Of a stretch of DNA of 64,000 bases, positions 1 to 10,429 are shown piece by piece; positions within the stretch are counted from its first letter, which is position 1, and every line of letters starts with the position of its first letter. The position numbers and the translations under genes are program-made. A model generated the notes under the pieces. It ran no database searches. It worked only from the letters and a program-made list of their open reading frames with translations, and was not told the origin of the DNA. This DNA is from Tenrec ecaudatus (Eukaryota; Chordata; Mammalia; Afrosoricida; Tenrecidae), in the NCBI RefSeq assembly GCF_050624435.1, contig NW_027459444.1:260501-324500 (forward strand). The letters run 5' to 3'.

Positions 1-576
1 CCCTAGGCTAAGGCTAGGACAACACTAGGCTTAGGCAAGGGCACCCCTAGTCTTAGGCTAAGGCTACGGCCCCCTCGCCTAAGGCTAAGGCACGCCTAGG
101 CTTAGGGTAAGGCACCCCTAGGCTTAGGCTAGGGCACCCCTAGGCTTAGGCTACAGCACCCCTAAGCTTAGGCTAGGGCACCCCTAGGCTTAGGCTAAGG
201 CTAGGGCTCCCCTTGCCTAACCCGAGGGCACCCCTAGGCTTAGGCTAGGGCACCCCTAGGCTTAGGCTAGGGCACCCCTATGATTAGGCTAGGGCAACCC
301 TAGTCTTAGGCTAGGGCACCCCTAGGCTTAGGCTAAGGCTAGGGCTCCCCTTGCCTAACCCTAGGGCACCCCTAGGCTTAGGTTAGGGCACCCCTAGGCT
401 TAGGCTAGGGCACCCCTAAGATTAGGCTAGGGCACCCCTAGTCTTAGGCTAGGGTACCCCTAGGTTTAGGCTAAGGCTAGGGCTCCCCTAGCCTAAGGCT
501 AGGGCACCACTATGCTTAGGCTAGGGCACCCCTAGGCGTAGGCTAGGGCACCCCTAGGCTTAGGCTAAGGCTAGGG
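1..576 (+). repeat. Mixed-monomer leading segment
   Basis: This part consists of 22-mers and 28-mers with many point variants and no clear HOR. The first 100 bp are the least regular (forms such as AGGACAACACTAGG and TACGGCCCCCTCGCC). A short block holding the variant CTCCCCTTGCCTAACCC appears at 207 and again at 345, an offset of 138 bp, which indicates one small local duplication. Nothing else is seen here. The irregular start could mark an older part of the array, but the window edge prevents a test. Confidence 0.75.
486..504. repeat. Example of the 28-mer dyad: 9-bp perfect inverted repeat
   Basis: CCCTAGCCT, one A, then AGGCTAGGG: the two 9-base arms are exact reverse complements around a single central base. 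The form arises where a 28-bp monomer ending AGCC meets a following monomer starting CTAAGG, and it recurs many times in the array in the contexts written CTCCCCTAGCCTAAGG. The position given is one clean example. It could form a short cruciform or bind a dimeric protein, but no function can be assigned from sequence. Confidence 0.85.
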
Positions 577-2720
577 CTCAGCTAGCCTAAGGCTAGGGCA
601 CCCCTAGGCTTAGGCTAGGGCAACCCTAGGCGTAGACTAAGGCTCGGGGACCCCTAGGCTTAGGCTAAGGCACCCCTAGGCTTAGGTTAGGGCACCCCTA
701 GGCTAAGTCTAGGGCACCCCTAGGCTCAGGCTAGGGCACCCCTACACTTAAGCTAGGGATCCCCTAAGCTTAGACTAAGGCTAGGGATCCCCTAGCCTAA
801 GGCTAAGGCACCCCTAGGCGTAGGCTAGGTGACCCCTAGGCTTAGGCTAGGGCACCCCTTGGTTTAGGCTAAGGCTAGGGCTCCCCTAGCCTAAGGCTAT
901 GGCACCCCTAGGCTTAGGCTAGGGCACCCCTAGGCTTAGGCTAGGGCACCCCTAGGGTTAGGCTAAAGCACCTCTAAGCTTAAGCTAGGGCACCCCTATG
1001 CTTAGGCTTGGGCACCCCTAGGCTGAGGCTAGAGCACCCCTAGGCTTAGGCTAGGGCACCCCTAGGCTTAGGCTAGGGCACCCCTAGGCTTAGGCTAGGG
1101 CACCCCTAGGCTTAAGCTAAGGCTAGGGCTTTCGTAGCCTAAGACTAGGGCACCACTAGTCTTAGGCTAGGGTACCCCAAGGCGTAGGCTAGGGCAACCC
1201 TAGGCTTAGGCTAGGGCACCCCTAGGCTTAGGCAAGGGCACCCCTAGGCTTCGGCTAAGGCTAGGGCTCAGCTACCCTAAGGCTAGGGCACCCCTAGGAT
1301 TAAGCTAGGGCAACCCTAGGTGTAGACTACGGCTAGGGGACCCCTAGGCTTAGGCTAAGGCACCCCTAGGCTTAGGGTAGGGCACCCCTAGTCTAAGGCT
1401 AGGGCACCCCTAGGCTCAGGCTAGGGCTCCCCTACACTTAGGCTAGGGAATCCCTAGGCTTAGGCTAAGGCTAGGGATCCCCTAGCCTAAGGCTAAGGCA
1501 ACCCAAGCGTAGGCTAGGTGACCCCTAGGCTTAGGCTAGGGCATCCTTAGGCTTAGGCTAAAGCTAGGGCTCCCCTAGCCTAACGCTAGGGCACCCATAG
1601 GCTTAGGCTAGGGCACCTCTAGGCTTAGGCTAGGGCACCCCTAGGTTTAGTCTAAGGCTAGGGCTCCCCTAGCCTAAGACTAGGGCACCCCTAGGCTTAG
1701 GCTAGGGCACCCCTAGGTTTAGGCTAAGGCTAGGGTTCCCCTAGTCTAAGGCTAGGGCACCCTTAGGCTTAGACTAGGGCACCCCTAGGCTTAGGCTAGG
1801 GTACCCCTAGGCTTAGGTTAAGGCTAGGGTTCCCCTAGCTTAAGGCTAGGGCACCCCTAGGCTTAGGCTCGGGCACCCCTAGGCTTAGGCAAGGGCACCC
1901 CTAGGCTTCGGCTAAGGCTAGGGCTCAGCTACCCTAAGGCTAGGGCACCCCTAGGATTAAGCTAGGGCAACCCTAGGTGTAGACTACGGCTAGGGGACCC
2001 CTAGGCTTAGGCTAAGGCACCCCTAGGCTTAGGGTAGGGCACCCCTAGGCTAAGGCTAGGGCACCCCTAGGCTCAAGCTAGGGCACCCCTACACTTAGGC
2101 TAGGGAACCCCTAGGCTTAGGCTAAGGCTAGGGATCCCCTAGCCTAAGGCTAAGGCAACCCAAGCGTAGGCTAGGTGACCCCTAGGCTTAGGCTAGGGCA
2201 CCCTTAGGCTTAGGCTAAAGCTAGGGCTCCCCTAGCCTAAGGCTAGGGCACCCATAGGCTTAGGCTAGGGCACCTCTAGGCTTAGGCTAGGGCACCCCTA
2301 GGTTTAGTCTAAGGCTAGGGCTCCCCTAGCCTAAGACTAGGGCACCCCTAGGCTTAGGCTGGGGCACCCCTAGGCTTAGGCTAGGGCACCCCTAGGCTTA
2401 GGCTAAGGCTAGGGTTCCCCTAGTCTAAGGCTAGGGCACCCTTAGGCTTAGACTAGGTCACCCCTAGGCTTAGGCTAGGCTACCCCTAGGCTTAGGTTAA
2501 GGCTAGGGTTCCCCTAGCTTAAGGCTAGGGCACCCCTAGGCTTAGGCTCGGGCACCCCTAGGCTTAGGCAAGGGCACCCCTAGGCTTCGGCTAAGGCTAG
2601 GGCTCAGCTACCCTAAGGCTAGGGCACCCCTAGGATTAAGCTAGGGCAACCCTAGGTGTAGACTACGGCTAGGGGACCCCTAGGCTTAGGCTAAGGCACC
2701 CCTAGGCTTAGGCTAGGGCA
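577..2720 (+). repeat. HOR-A: 657-690 bp higher-order repeat, four copies
   Basis: The landmark CTCAGCTA occurs at 577, 1,267, 1,924 and 2,603 (spacings 690, 657 and 679 bp). A second landmark, TGTAGACTACGG, occurs at 1,321, 1,978 and 2,657 with the same last two spacings. A third, CTACACTTA, occurs at 742, 1,432 and 2,089. Copies are therefore about 577-1,266, 1,267-1,923, 1,924-2,602 and a truncated one from 2,603 to about 2,720. The second to fourth copies share the variant TTCGGCTAAGG just upstream; the first lacks it and is more diverged. Spacings differ by about one monomer (22 bp) or 1.5 monomers (33 bp), as expected from monomer-register gain or loss. Confidence 0.85.
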
Positions 2721-2910
2721 CCCCTAGGCTTAGGCTAAGGCTAGGGTTCCCCTAGTCTAAGGCTAGGGCAACCTTAGGCTTAGACTAGGGCACCCCTAGG
2801 CTTAGGCTAGGGTACCCCTAGGCTTAGGTTAAGGCTAGGGCTCCCCTAGCTTAAGGCTAGGGCACCCCTAGGCTTAGGCTCTGGCACCCCTAGGCTTAGG
2901 CTAAGGCACC
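2720..2910 (+). repeat. 342-bp-shifted copy of the HOR-A tail
   Basis: The variant GGGTTCCCCTAGTC lies at 1,733, 2,412 and 2,754. The last two are 342 bp apart, half the HOR-A period, and the following monomers (CTTAGGCTTAGACTAGG, then CTAGCTTAAGG) repeat in the same order. The fourth HOR-A copy therefore jumps from its beginning directly into the tail part of the previous copy. This is what an internal deletion or an out-of-register exchange would leave. Confidence 0.7.
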
Positions 2911-3640
2911 ACTAGGCTTAGGCTAGGGCACCCATTGGCTTAGGCTACGGCACCCGTAGGCTTAGGCTAGGGCACCCCTAGGCTTAGGTAGGGAACCCCT
3001 AGGCTTAGGTTAGGGCACCCCTATGCTTAGGCTAGGGCACCCCTAGGCTTGGGCTACGGCACCACTAGGCTTAGGCTAGGGCACCCCTAGGCTTATACTA
3101 AGGCTAGGGCTCCCCTAGCCTAAGGCTAGGGCACCCCTAGGCTTAGGCTAGGGCTCCCCTTGCCTAACCCTAGAGCACCCGTAGCCTTAGGGTAGGGCAC
3201 CCCTAGGCTTAGGCTAGGGCACCCCTAAGCTTAGGCTAGGGCACCCCTAGTCTTAGGCTAGGGCACCCCTAGGCTTAGGCTAGGGCACCCCTAGGCTTAG
3301 GCTAAGGCTAGGGCTCAGCTAGGCTAAGGCTAGGGCACCCATAGGCTTAGGCTAGGGCACCCCTAGGCTTAGGCTAGGTCACCCCTAGGCTTAGGCTAGG
3401 GCAGCCCTAGGCTTACGCTAGGGCACCACTAAGCTTAGGCTAGGGCACCCCTAGTGTTAGGCTAGGGCACGCCTAGGCTTAGGCTAAGGCACCACTAGGC
3501 TTAGGCTAGGGCACCCCTAGGCTTAGGCTAGGGCACCCCTAGGCTTAGGCTAAGGCTAGGGCTCAGCTAGCCTAAGGCTAGGGCTAAGCTAGCCTAAGGC
3601 TAGGGCACCCCTAGGCTTAGGCTAGGGCACCCCTAGGCTT
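2910..3640 (+). repeat. Monomeric stretch without clear HOR
   Basis: These are mostly plain 22-mers with single-base variants, plus occasional 28-mers and CTCAGCTAG-type monomers near 3,310 and 3,570. A hexamer-deleted form (CTTAGGTAGGGAACC) lies near 2,985. I see no duplicated block over about 100 bp and no non-satellite sequence. Confidence 0.7.
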
Positions 3641-3649
3641 AGGCTAGGG

Positions 3650-4430
3650 CACATCTAGGCTTAGGCTAGGGCACCCCTCGGCTTAGGCTAGGGCAACCCT
3701 AGGCTTAGTGTAGGGCACCCCTAGGATTATGGTACGGCACCCCTAGGCTTAGGCTAGGGCACCCCTAGGCTTAGGCTAGGGCACCCATAGGCTTAGGCTG
3801 GGGCACCACTAGGCTTAGGCTAGGGCACCCGTAGGCTTAGGGAAGGGCACCCCTAGGCTTAGGTAGGGAAACCCTAGATTTAGGCTAGGGCACCCCTATG
3901 CTTAGGCTAGGGCACCCGTAGGCTTAGGGAAGGGCACCCCTAGGCTTAGGTAGGGAAACCCTAGATTTAGGCTAGGGCACCCCTATGCTTAGGCTAAGGC
4001 TAAGGCTCCTCTAGCCTAACGCTAGGGAATCCCTAGGCTTGGGCTACGGCACCCCTAGGCTTAGGCTAGGGAACCCCTAGGCTTAGGCTAGGGCACATCT
4101 AGGCTTAGGCTAGGGCACCCCTCGGCTTAGGCTAGGGCAACCCTAGGCTTAGTGTAGGGCACCCCTAGGATTATGGTACGGCACCCCTAGGCTTAGGCTA
4201 GGGCACCCCTAGGCTTAGGCTAGGGCACCCCTAGTCTTAGGCTAGTGCACCCCTAGGCTTAGGCTAGGGCACCCGTAGGCTTAGGGAAGGGCACCCCTAG
4301 GCTTAGGTAGGGAAACCCTAGATTTAGGCTAGGGCACCCCTATGCTTAGGCTAAGGCTAAGGCTCCTCTAGCCTAACGCTAGGGAATCCCTAGGCTTAGG
4401 CTACGGCACCCCTAGGCTTAGGCTAGGGCA
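3650..4430 (+). repeat. 444-bp tandem duplication with nested 87-bp duplication
   Basis: The variant ACATCTAGG occurs at 3,651 and 4,095 (offset 444) and is followed in both places by the same order of rare monomers: CCCTCGGC, TTAGTGTAGGG, then GGATTATGGTACGG. The form TTAGGGAAGGG occurs at 3,841, 3,928 and 4,285. The first two are 87 bp apart (about four monomers) and lie in copy 1 only; 3,841 to 4,285 is again 444. The later landmark TAAGGCTCCT sits at 4,001 and 4,358, an offset of 357, which is 444 minus 87. The numbers close exactly: copy 1 holds the small block twice, copy 2 once. Confidence 0.88.
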
Positions 4431-6485
4431 CCCCTAGGCTTAGACTAAGGCTAGGGCTCCCCTAGCCTATGGCTAGGTCACCCCTAGGCTTAGGCTAGGG
4501 AACTCCTAGGTTTAGGCTAGGGCGCCCCAAGGCTTAGGCTAAGGCTAAGGCTCCCCTAGCCTAAGGTTAGGGCACCCCTAGGCTTAGGTTAGGGCACCCC
4601 TGGGCTTAGGCTAGGACACCCGTAGGCTTAGGCTTGGGCACCCCTAGTCTTAGGCTAGGGCACCCCTAGGCTTAGGCTAGAGCACCCCTAAGCTTAGGCT
4701 AGGGCACACCTAGGCTTAGGCTAGGGCACCCCTAGGCTGAGGCTAGAGCACCCCTAGGCTTAGGCTAGGGCACCCCTAGGCTCAGGCTAGGGCACCCCTA
4801 CACTTAGGCTAGGGAACCCCTAGGCTTAGGCTAGGGCACCCTTAGGCTAAGGCTAAAGCTAGGGCTCCCCTAGCCTAAGGCTAGGGCACCCATAGGCTTA
4901 GGCTACGGCACCCCTAGGCTTAGGCTAGGGCACCCCTAGGTTTAGGCTAAGGCTAGGGCTCCCCTAGCCTAAGGCTAGGGCACCCCTAGGCTTAGGCTAG
5001 GGCACCCGTAGCCTAAGGCTAGGGCACCCCTAGGCTTAGGCTAAGGCTAGGGCTCCCCTAGTCTAAGGCTAGGGCACCCTTAGGCTTAGACTAGGGCACC
5101 CTTAGGCTTAGGCTAGGGCAACCCTAGGCTTAGGCTAGGGCACCCCTAGGCTTGGGCTAGGGCACGCCTATGTTTAGGCTAGGGCACCCTTAGGCTTAGG
5201 TAGCAACCCCTAGGCTTAGGTTAGGGCACCCCTATGCTTAGGCTACGCACCCCTAGACTTAGGCAGGGCACCCCTAGGCTTAGGCAGGGGCACCCCTAGG
5301 CTTAGGCTAAGGCTAGGGCTCCCCTAACCTAAGGATAGGGTACACCTAGGCTTAGGCTAGGGCACCCCTAGACTTAGGCTAGGGCACCCCTTGCCTTAGG
5401 CTAGGAGACCCCTAGGCTTAGGCTAAGGCTAGGGCTCCTCTAGCCTAACGCTAGGGCATCGCTAGCCTGGGCTAGGGCATCCCTAGGCTTGCGCTAAGGC
5501 ACCCCTAGCCTTAGGCTAGGTCACCCCTAGGCTTAGACTAAGGCTAGGGCTCCCCGTGCCTAAGGCTAGGGAACCCCCAGGCTTAGGCTAGGGCACACTA
5601 GGCTTAGGCTAGGGCACCCCTAGGATTGGGCTAGGGCACCCCTAGGCTTAGGTTAGGGCTCCCCTTGCCTAACCCTAGGGCACCCGTAGGCTTAGGCTAG
5701 GGCACCCCTAGGCTTAGGCTAGGGTACCCCTAAGCTAAGGCTAGGGCACCCCTAGTCTTAGGCTAGGGCACCCTTAGGCTTAGGCTAGGGCACCCCTAGG
5801 CTTAGGCTAAGGCTAGGGCTCCACTAGCCTAAGGCTAGGTCACCCCTAGGCTTAGGCTAGGGAACCCCTAGGCTTAGGCTAAGGCTAGGGCTCCTCTAGC
5901 CTAACTCTAGGTCATCCCTAAGCTTGGGCTAGGGCACACCTTGGCTTAGGCTAGGGCACCCCTGGGCTTAGGCTAGGGTACCCCTAAGCTTAGGCTAGGG
6001 CACCCCTAGTCTTAGCCTAGGGCACCCCTAGGCTTAGGCTAAGGCTAGGGCTCCCCGAGCCTTAGGCTAGGGCACCACTAGGCTTAGGCTAGGGAACCCC
6101 TAGGCGTAGGCTAGGGCACCCCTATGATTAGATTAGGGCACCCCTAGGCTTAGGGTAGGGCACCCGTAGACTTAGGCTAGGGCACCCCTAGACTTAGGCT
6201 AGGGCACCCCTAGGCTTAGGTTAAGGCTAGGGCTCAGCTAGGCTAAGGCTAGGGCAACCCTAGGCTTAGGGTAGGACACCCGTAGGGCTAGACTAGGGCA
6301 CCCCTTGGCTTAGGCTAGGGCACCCCTAGGGTTAGGCTAAGGCTAGGGCTCCACTAGACTAAGGCTAGGGCACCTCTAGCCTTAGGCTAGGGCACCCCTA
6401 GGCTTAGGCTAGGGCACACCAAGGCTTAGGCTAGGGCACATCTAGGCTTAGGCTAGGGCACCCCTATGCTTAGGCTAAGGCTAGG
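4430..6485 (+). repeat. Heterogeneous monomer stretch
   Basis: This stretch has 22-mers and 28-mers with scattered variants, including hexamer-deleted monomers near 5,205 and 5,245-5,290. Modules typical of later HORs appear singly, for example CTCCTCTAGCCTAACGC and CCCTTGCCTAACCC. No duplication long enough to define a period was recognised. It reads as an older, more mutated part of the array, and nothing other than satellite is present. Confidence 0.65.
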
Positions 6486-8640
6486 GCTCCACTAGACTAA
6501 GGCTAGGGCACCCCTAGCCTTATGCTAGGGCACCCCTAGGCTTAGGCTAGGGCACCCCTAGGCTTAGGCTAAGGTTAGGGGACCCCTAGGTTTAGGCTAA
6601 GGCACATCTAGGCTAAGGTTAGGGCTCCCCTAGCCTATGGCTAGGGCACCCCTAGGCTTAGGCTAGGTAACCCATAGACTTCGGCTAGGGCACCCCTAGG
6701 CTTGGGCTAAGGCTAGGAGACCCCAAGGCTTAGGCTAAGGTACCCGAAGGCTTAGGCTGGGGCACCCCTAGGTTTAGGCTAGGGCACCCTAGGCTTAGGC
6801 TAAAGCTAGGGCTCCCATAGGCTTAGGCTAGGGCACCCTTAGGCTAAGGCTACGGCACCCCTAGGCTAAGGCTAGGGCACCCCTGGGCTTAGGCTAAGGC
6901 TAGGGGACCCCTAGGTTTAGGCTAAGGCACCCCTAGGCTTAGGCTCGGGCACACTTAGGCATAGGCTAGGGCACCCCTAGGCTTAGGCTAAGGCACCCTT
7001 AGGCTTAGGCTAAGGCACCTCGAGGGTTAAGCTAGGGCACCCCTAGGTTTAGGCTAGGGCAACCCTAGGCTTAGACTAAGGCTAGGGGACCCCTATGCTT
7101 AGGCTAAGGCACCCCTAGGCTTAGGCTAGGGCACCCCTAGGCTAAGGCTAGGGCACCCCTATGCTCAGGCTAGGGCACCCCTACACTTAGGCTAGGGAAC
7201 CCCTAGGCTTAGGCAAAGGCTAGGGATCCCCTAGCCTAAGGCTAGGGCACCCATAGGCTTAGGTAGGGCACCCCTAGGCTTAGGCTAGGGTACCCCTAGG
7301 TTTAGGCTAAGGCTAGGGCTCCCCTAGCCTAAGGTTAGGGCACCCTTAGGCTTAGGCTAAGGCACCCGTAGGCTTAGGCTAGGGCACCCCTAGGCTTAGG
7401 CTAAAGCTAGGGCTCCCCTAGCCTAAGGCTAGGGCACCCATAGGCTTAGGCTAGGGCACCCCTAGGCTTAAGCTAGGGCACCCCTAGGCTTAGGCTAGGG
7501 AACCCCTAGGCGTAGGCTAGGGCACCCCTATGCTTAGGCTAGGGCACCCCTAGGGTTAGGCTAAGGCTCGGGCTCCACTAGACTAAGGCTAGGGCACCTC
7601 TAGCCTTAAGCTAGGGCACCCCTAGGCTTAGGCTAGGGCACCCCTAGGCTTAGGCTAAAACTAGGGCTCCCCTAGCCTAAGGCTAGGGCACCCCTAGGCT
7701 TAGGGTAGGGCACCCCTAGGCTTAGCTAGAGCACTCCTAGGCTTAGGCTAGGGCACCCCTAGGCTTAGGTTAAGGCTAGGGCTGAGCTAGGCTAAGGCTA
7801 GGGCAACCCTAGGCTTAGGGTAGGACACCCCTAGGGTTAGACTAGGGCACCCCTAGGATTAGGCTAGGGCACCCCTAGGGTTAGGCTAAGGCTAGGGCTC
7901 CACTAGACTAAGGCTAGGGCACCTCTAGCCTTAGTCTAGGGCACCCCTAGGCTTAGGCTAGGGCACCCCTAGGCTTAGGCTAGGGCACCCCTAGGCTTAG
8001 GCCTGGGCAACCCTAGGCTTAGGCTAAGGCTAGGGCTCAGCTAGCCTAAGGCTAGGGCTCAGCTAGCCTAAGGCTAGGGCACCCCTAGGCTTCGGCTAGG
8101 GCACCCCTAGGCTTAGGCTAGGGCACATCTAGGCTTAGGCTAGGGCACCCCTAGGCTTAGGCTAGGGCAACCCTAGGCTTAGGGTAGGGCACCCCTAGGA
8201 TTATGGTAGGGCACCCCTAGGCTTAGGCTAGTGCACCCCTAGGCTTAGGCTAGGGCACCCCTAGGCTTAGGTTAAGGCTAGGGCTCACTTAGGCTAAGGC
8301 TAGGGCAACCCTAGGCTTAGTGTAGGGCACCCCTAGGCTTAGACTAGGGCACCCCTAGGCATAGGCTAGGGCACCCCTAGGGTTTGGCTAAGGCTAGGGC
8401 TCCACTAGACTAAGGCTAGGGCACCTCTAGCCTTAGTCTAGGGCACCCCTAGGCTTAGGCTAGGGCACCTCTAGGCTTAGGCTAGGGAACCCCTAGGCTT
8501 AGGCTAGGGCACCCGTAGGCTTAGGCTAAGGTTAGGGCTCCCATAGCCTAAGGCTATGGCACCCCTAGGCTTAGGCTAGGGCACCCCTATGCTTAGGCTA
8601 GGGCACCCCTAGGCTTCGGCTAGGGCACCTCTAGGCTTAC

Positions 8641-8660
8641 GCAAGGGCAAAACAAAGCTT
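8641..8660 (+). repeat. A-rich private monomer tagging HOR-B
   Basis: GCAAGGGCAAAACAAAGCTT is the most diverged monomer in HOR-B: the usual CACCCCTAGGCTT is replaced by an A-rich CAAAACAAAGCTT. It recurs unchanged at 11,129, 11,973 and 14,329 and was not seen outside HOR-B. It serves as a copy counter and reveals the 2,488-, 844- and 2,356-bp steps. Confidence 0.88.
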
Positions 8661-10429
8661 AGGCTAGGGCACCCTTAGTCTTAGGCTAGGGCAACCCTAG
8701 GCTTAGGCTAATGCTAGGGCACCCCTTGGCTTATGCTAGGGCACCCCTAGGCTTAGGCAAGGGCACCCCTAGGCTTAGGCTAGGGCACATCTAGGCTTAG
8801 GCTAGAGCACCCCTAGGCTTAGGCTAAGGCTAGTGCTCCACTGGACTAAGGCTAGGGCACCCCTAGCCTTAGGCTAGGGCACCCCTAGGCTTAGGCTAGG
8901 GCACCCCTATGCTTCGGGTACGGCACCCCTAGGCTTAGGCTGAGGCTAGGGCTCCCCTAGCCTAAGGCTAGGGCACCCCTAGGCTTAGGCTACAGCACCC
9001 ATAGGCTTAGGCTAGGGAACCCCTAGGCTTAGGCTAGGGAACCCCTAAGCTTAGGCTCGGGCACCCCTATGCTTAGGCTAAGGCTAGGACTCCCCTAGCC
9101 TATGGCTAGGGCACCCCTAGGCTTAGGCTAGGGCACCCATAGGCTTCGGCTAGGGCACCCCTAGGCTTGGGCTAAGGGTAGGGGACACCAAGGCTTAGGC
9201 TAAGGCACCCCTAGGCTTAGGCTAGGGCACCCCTAAGTTTAGGCTAGGGCACCCTAGGCTTAGGCTAAAGCTAGGGCTCCCATAGGCTTAGGCTAGGGCA
9301 CCCTTAGGCTAAGGCTACGGCACCCCTAGGCTCAGGCTAGGGCACCCCTAGACTTAGGCTAAGGTTAGGGGACCCCTAGGTTTAGGCTAAGGAACCCCTA
9401 GGCTTAGGTTCGGGCACACCTAGGCTTAGGCGAGGGCACCCCTAGGCTTAGGCTAAGGCACCCCTAGGCTTAGGCTAAGGCACCTCTAGGCTTAAGCCAG
9501 GGCACACCTAGGTTTAGGCTAGGGCAACCCTAGGCTTAGACTAAGGCTAGGGGACCCCTATGCTTAGGCTAAGGCACCCCTAGGCTTAGGCAAGGGCACC
9601 CCAAGGCTAAGGCTAGGGCACCCCTAGGTGCAGGCTAAGGCACCCCTACACTTAGGCTAGGGAACCCCTAGGCTTAGGCTAAGGCTAGGGATCCCGTAGC
9701 CTAAGGCTAGGGCACCCTTAGGCTTAGGCTAGGGCACCCCTAGGCTGAGGCTAGGGCACCCCTAGGCTTAGGCTAAAGCTACGGCTCCCCTAGCCTAAGG
9801 CTAGGGCACCCATAGGCTTAGGCTAGGGCACCCCTAGGCTTAGCCTAGGGCACCCCTAGGTTTAGGCTTAGGCTAGGGCTCCCCTAGCCTAAGGCTAGGG
9901 CACCCTTAGGCTTAGGCTAGGGCACCCCGAGGCTTAAGCTAGGGCACCACTAGGCTTAGTCTAGGGCACCCCTAGGCTTAGGCTAGGGAACCCCTAGGCG
10001 TAGGCTAGGGCACCCCTATGCTTAGGCTAGGGCACCCCTAGGGTTAGGCTAAGGCTCGGGCTCCACTAGACTAAGGCTAGGGCACCTCTAGCCTTAAGCT
10101 AGGGCACCCCTAGGCTTAGGCTAGGGCACCCCTAGGCTTAGGCTAAAACTAGGGCTCCCCTAGCCTAAGGCTAGGGCACCCCTAGGCTTAGGGTAGGGCA
10201 CCCCTAGGCTTAGCTAGAGCACTCCTAGGCTTAGGCTAGGGCACCCCTAGGCTTAGGTTAAGGCTAGGGCTCAGCTAGGCTAAGGCTAGGGCAACCCTAG
10301 GCTTAGGGTAGGACACCCCTAGGGTTAGACTAGGGCACCCCTAGGCTTAGGCTAGGGCACCCCTAGGGTTAGGCTAAGGCTAGGGCTCCACTAGACTAAG
10401 GCTAGGGCACCTCTAGCCTTAGTCTAGGG

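Noticed and set aside
8641..8660. A-rich monomer as a transposon target or insertion scar
   Set aside because: The monomer length and flanks are kept, there is no target-site duplication or extra sequence, and it is copied as part of the HOR-B unit. It is a diverged monomer.
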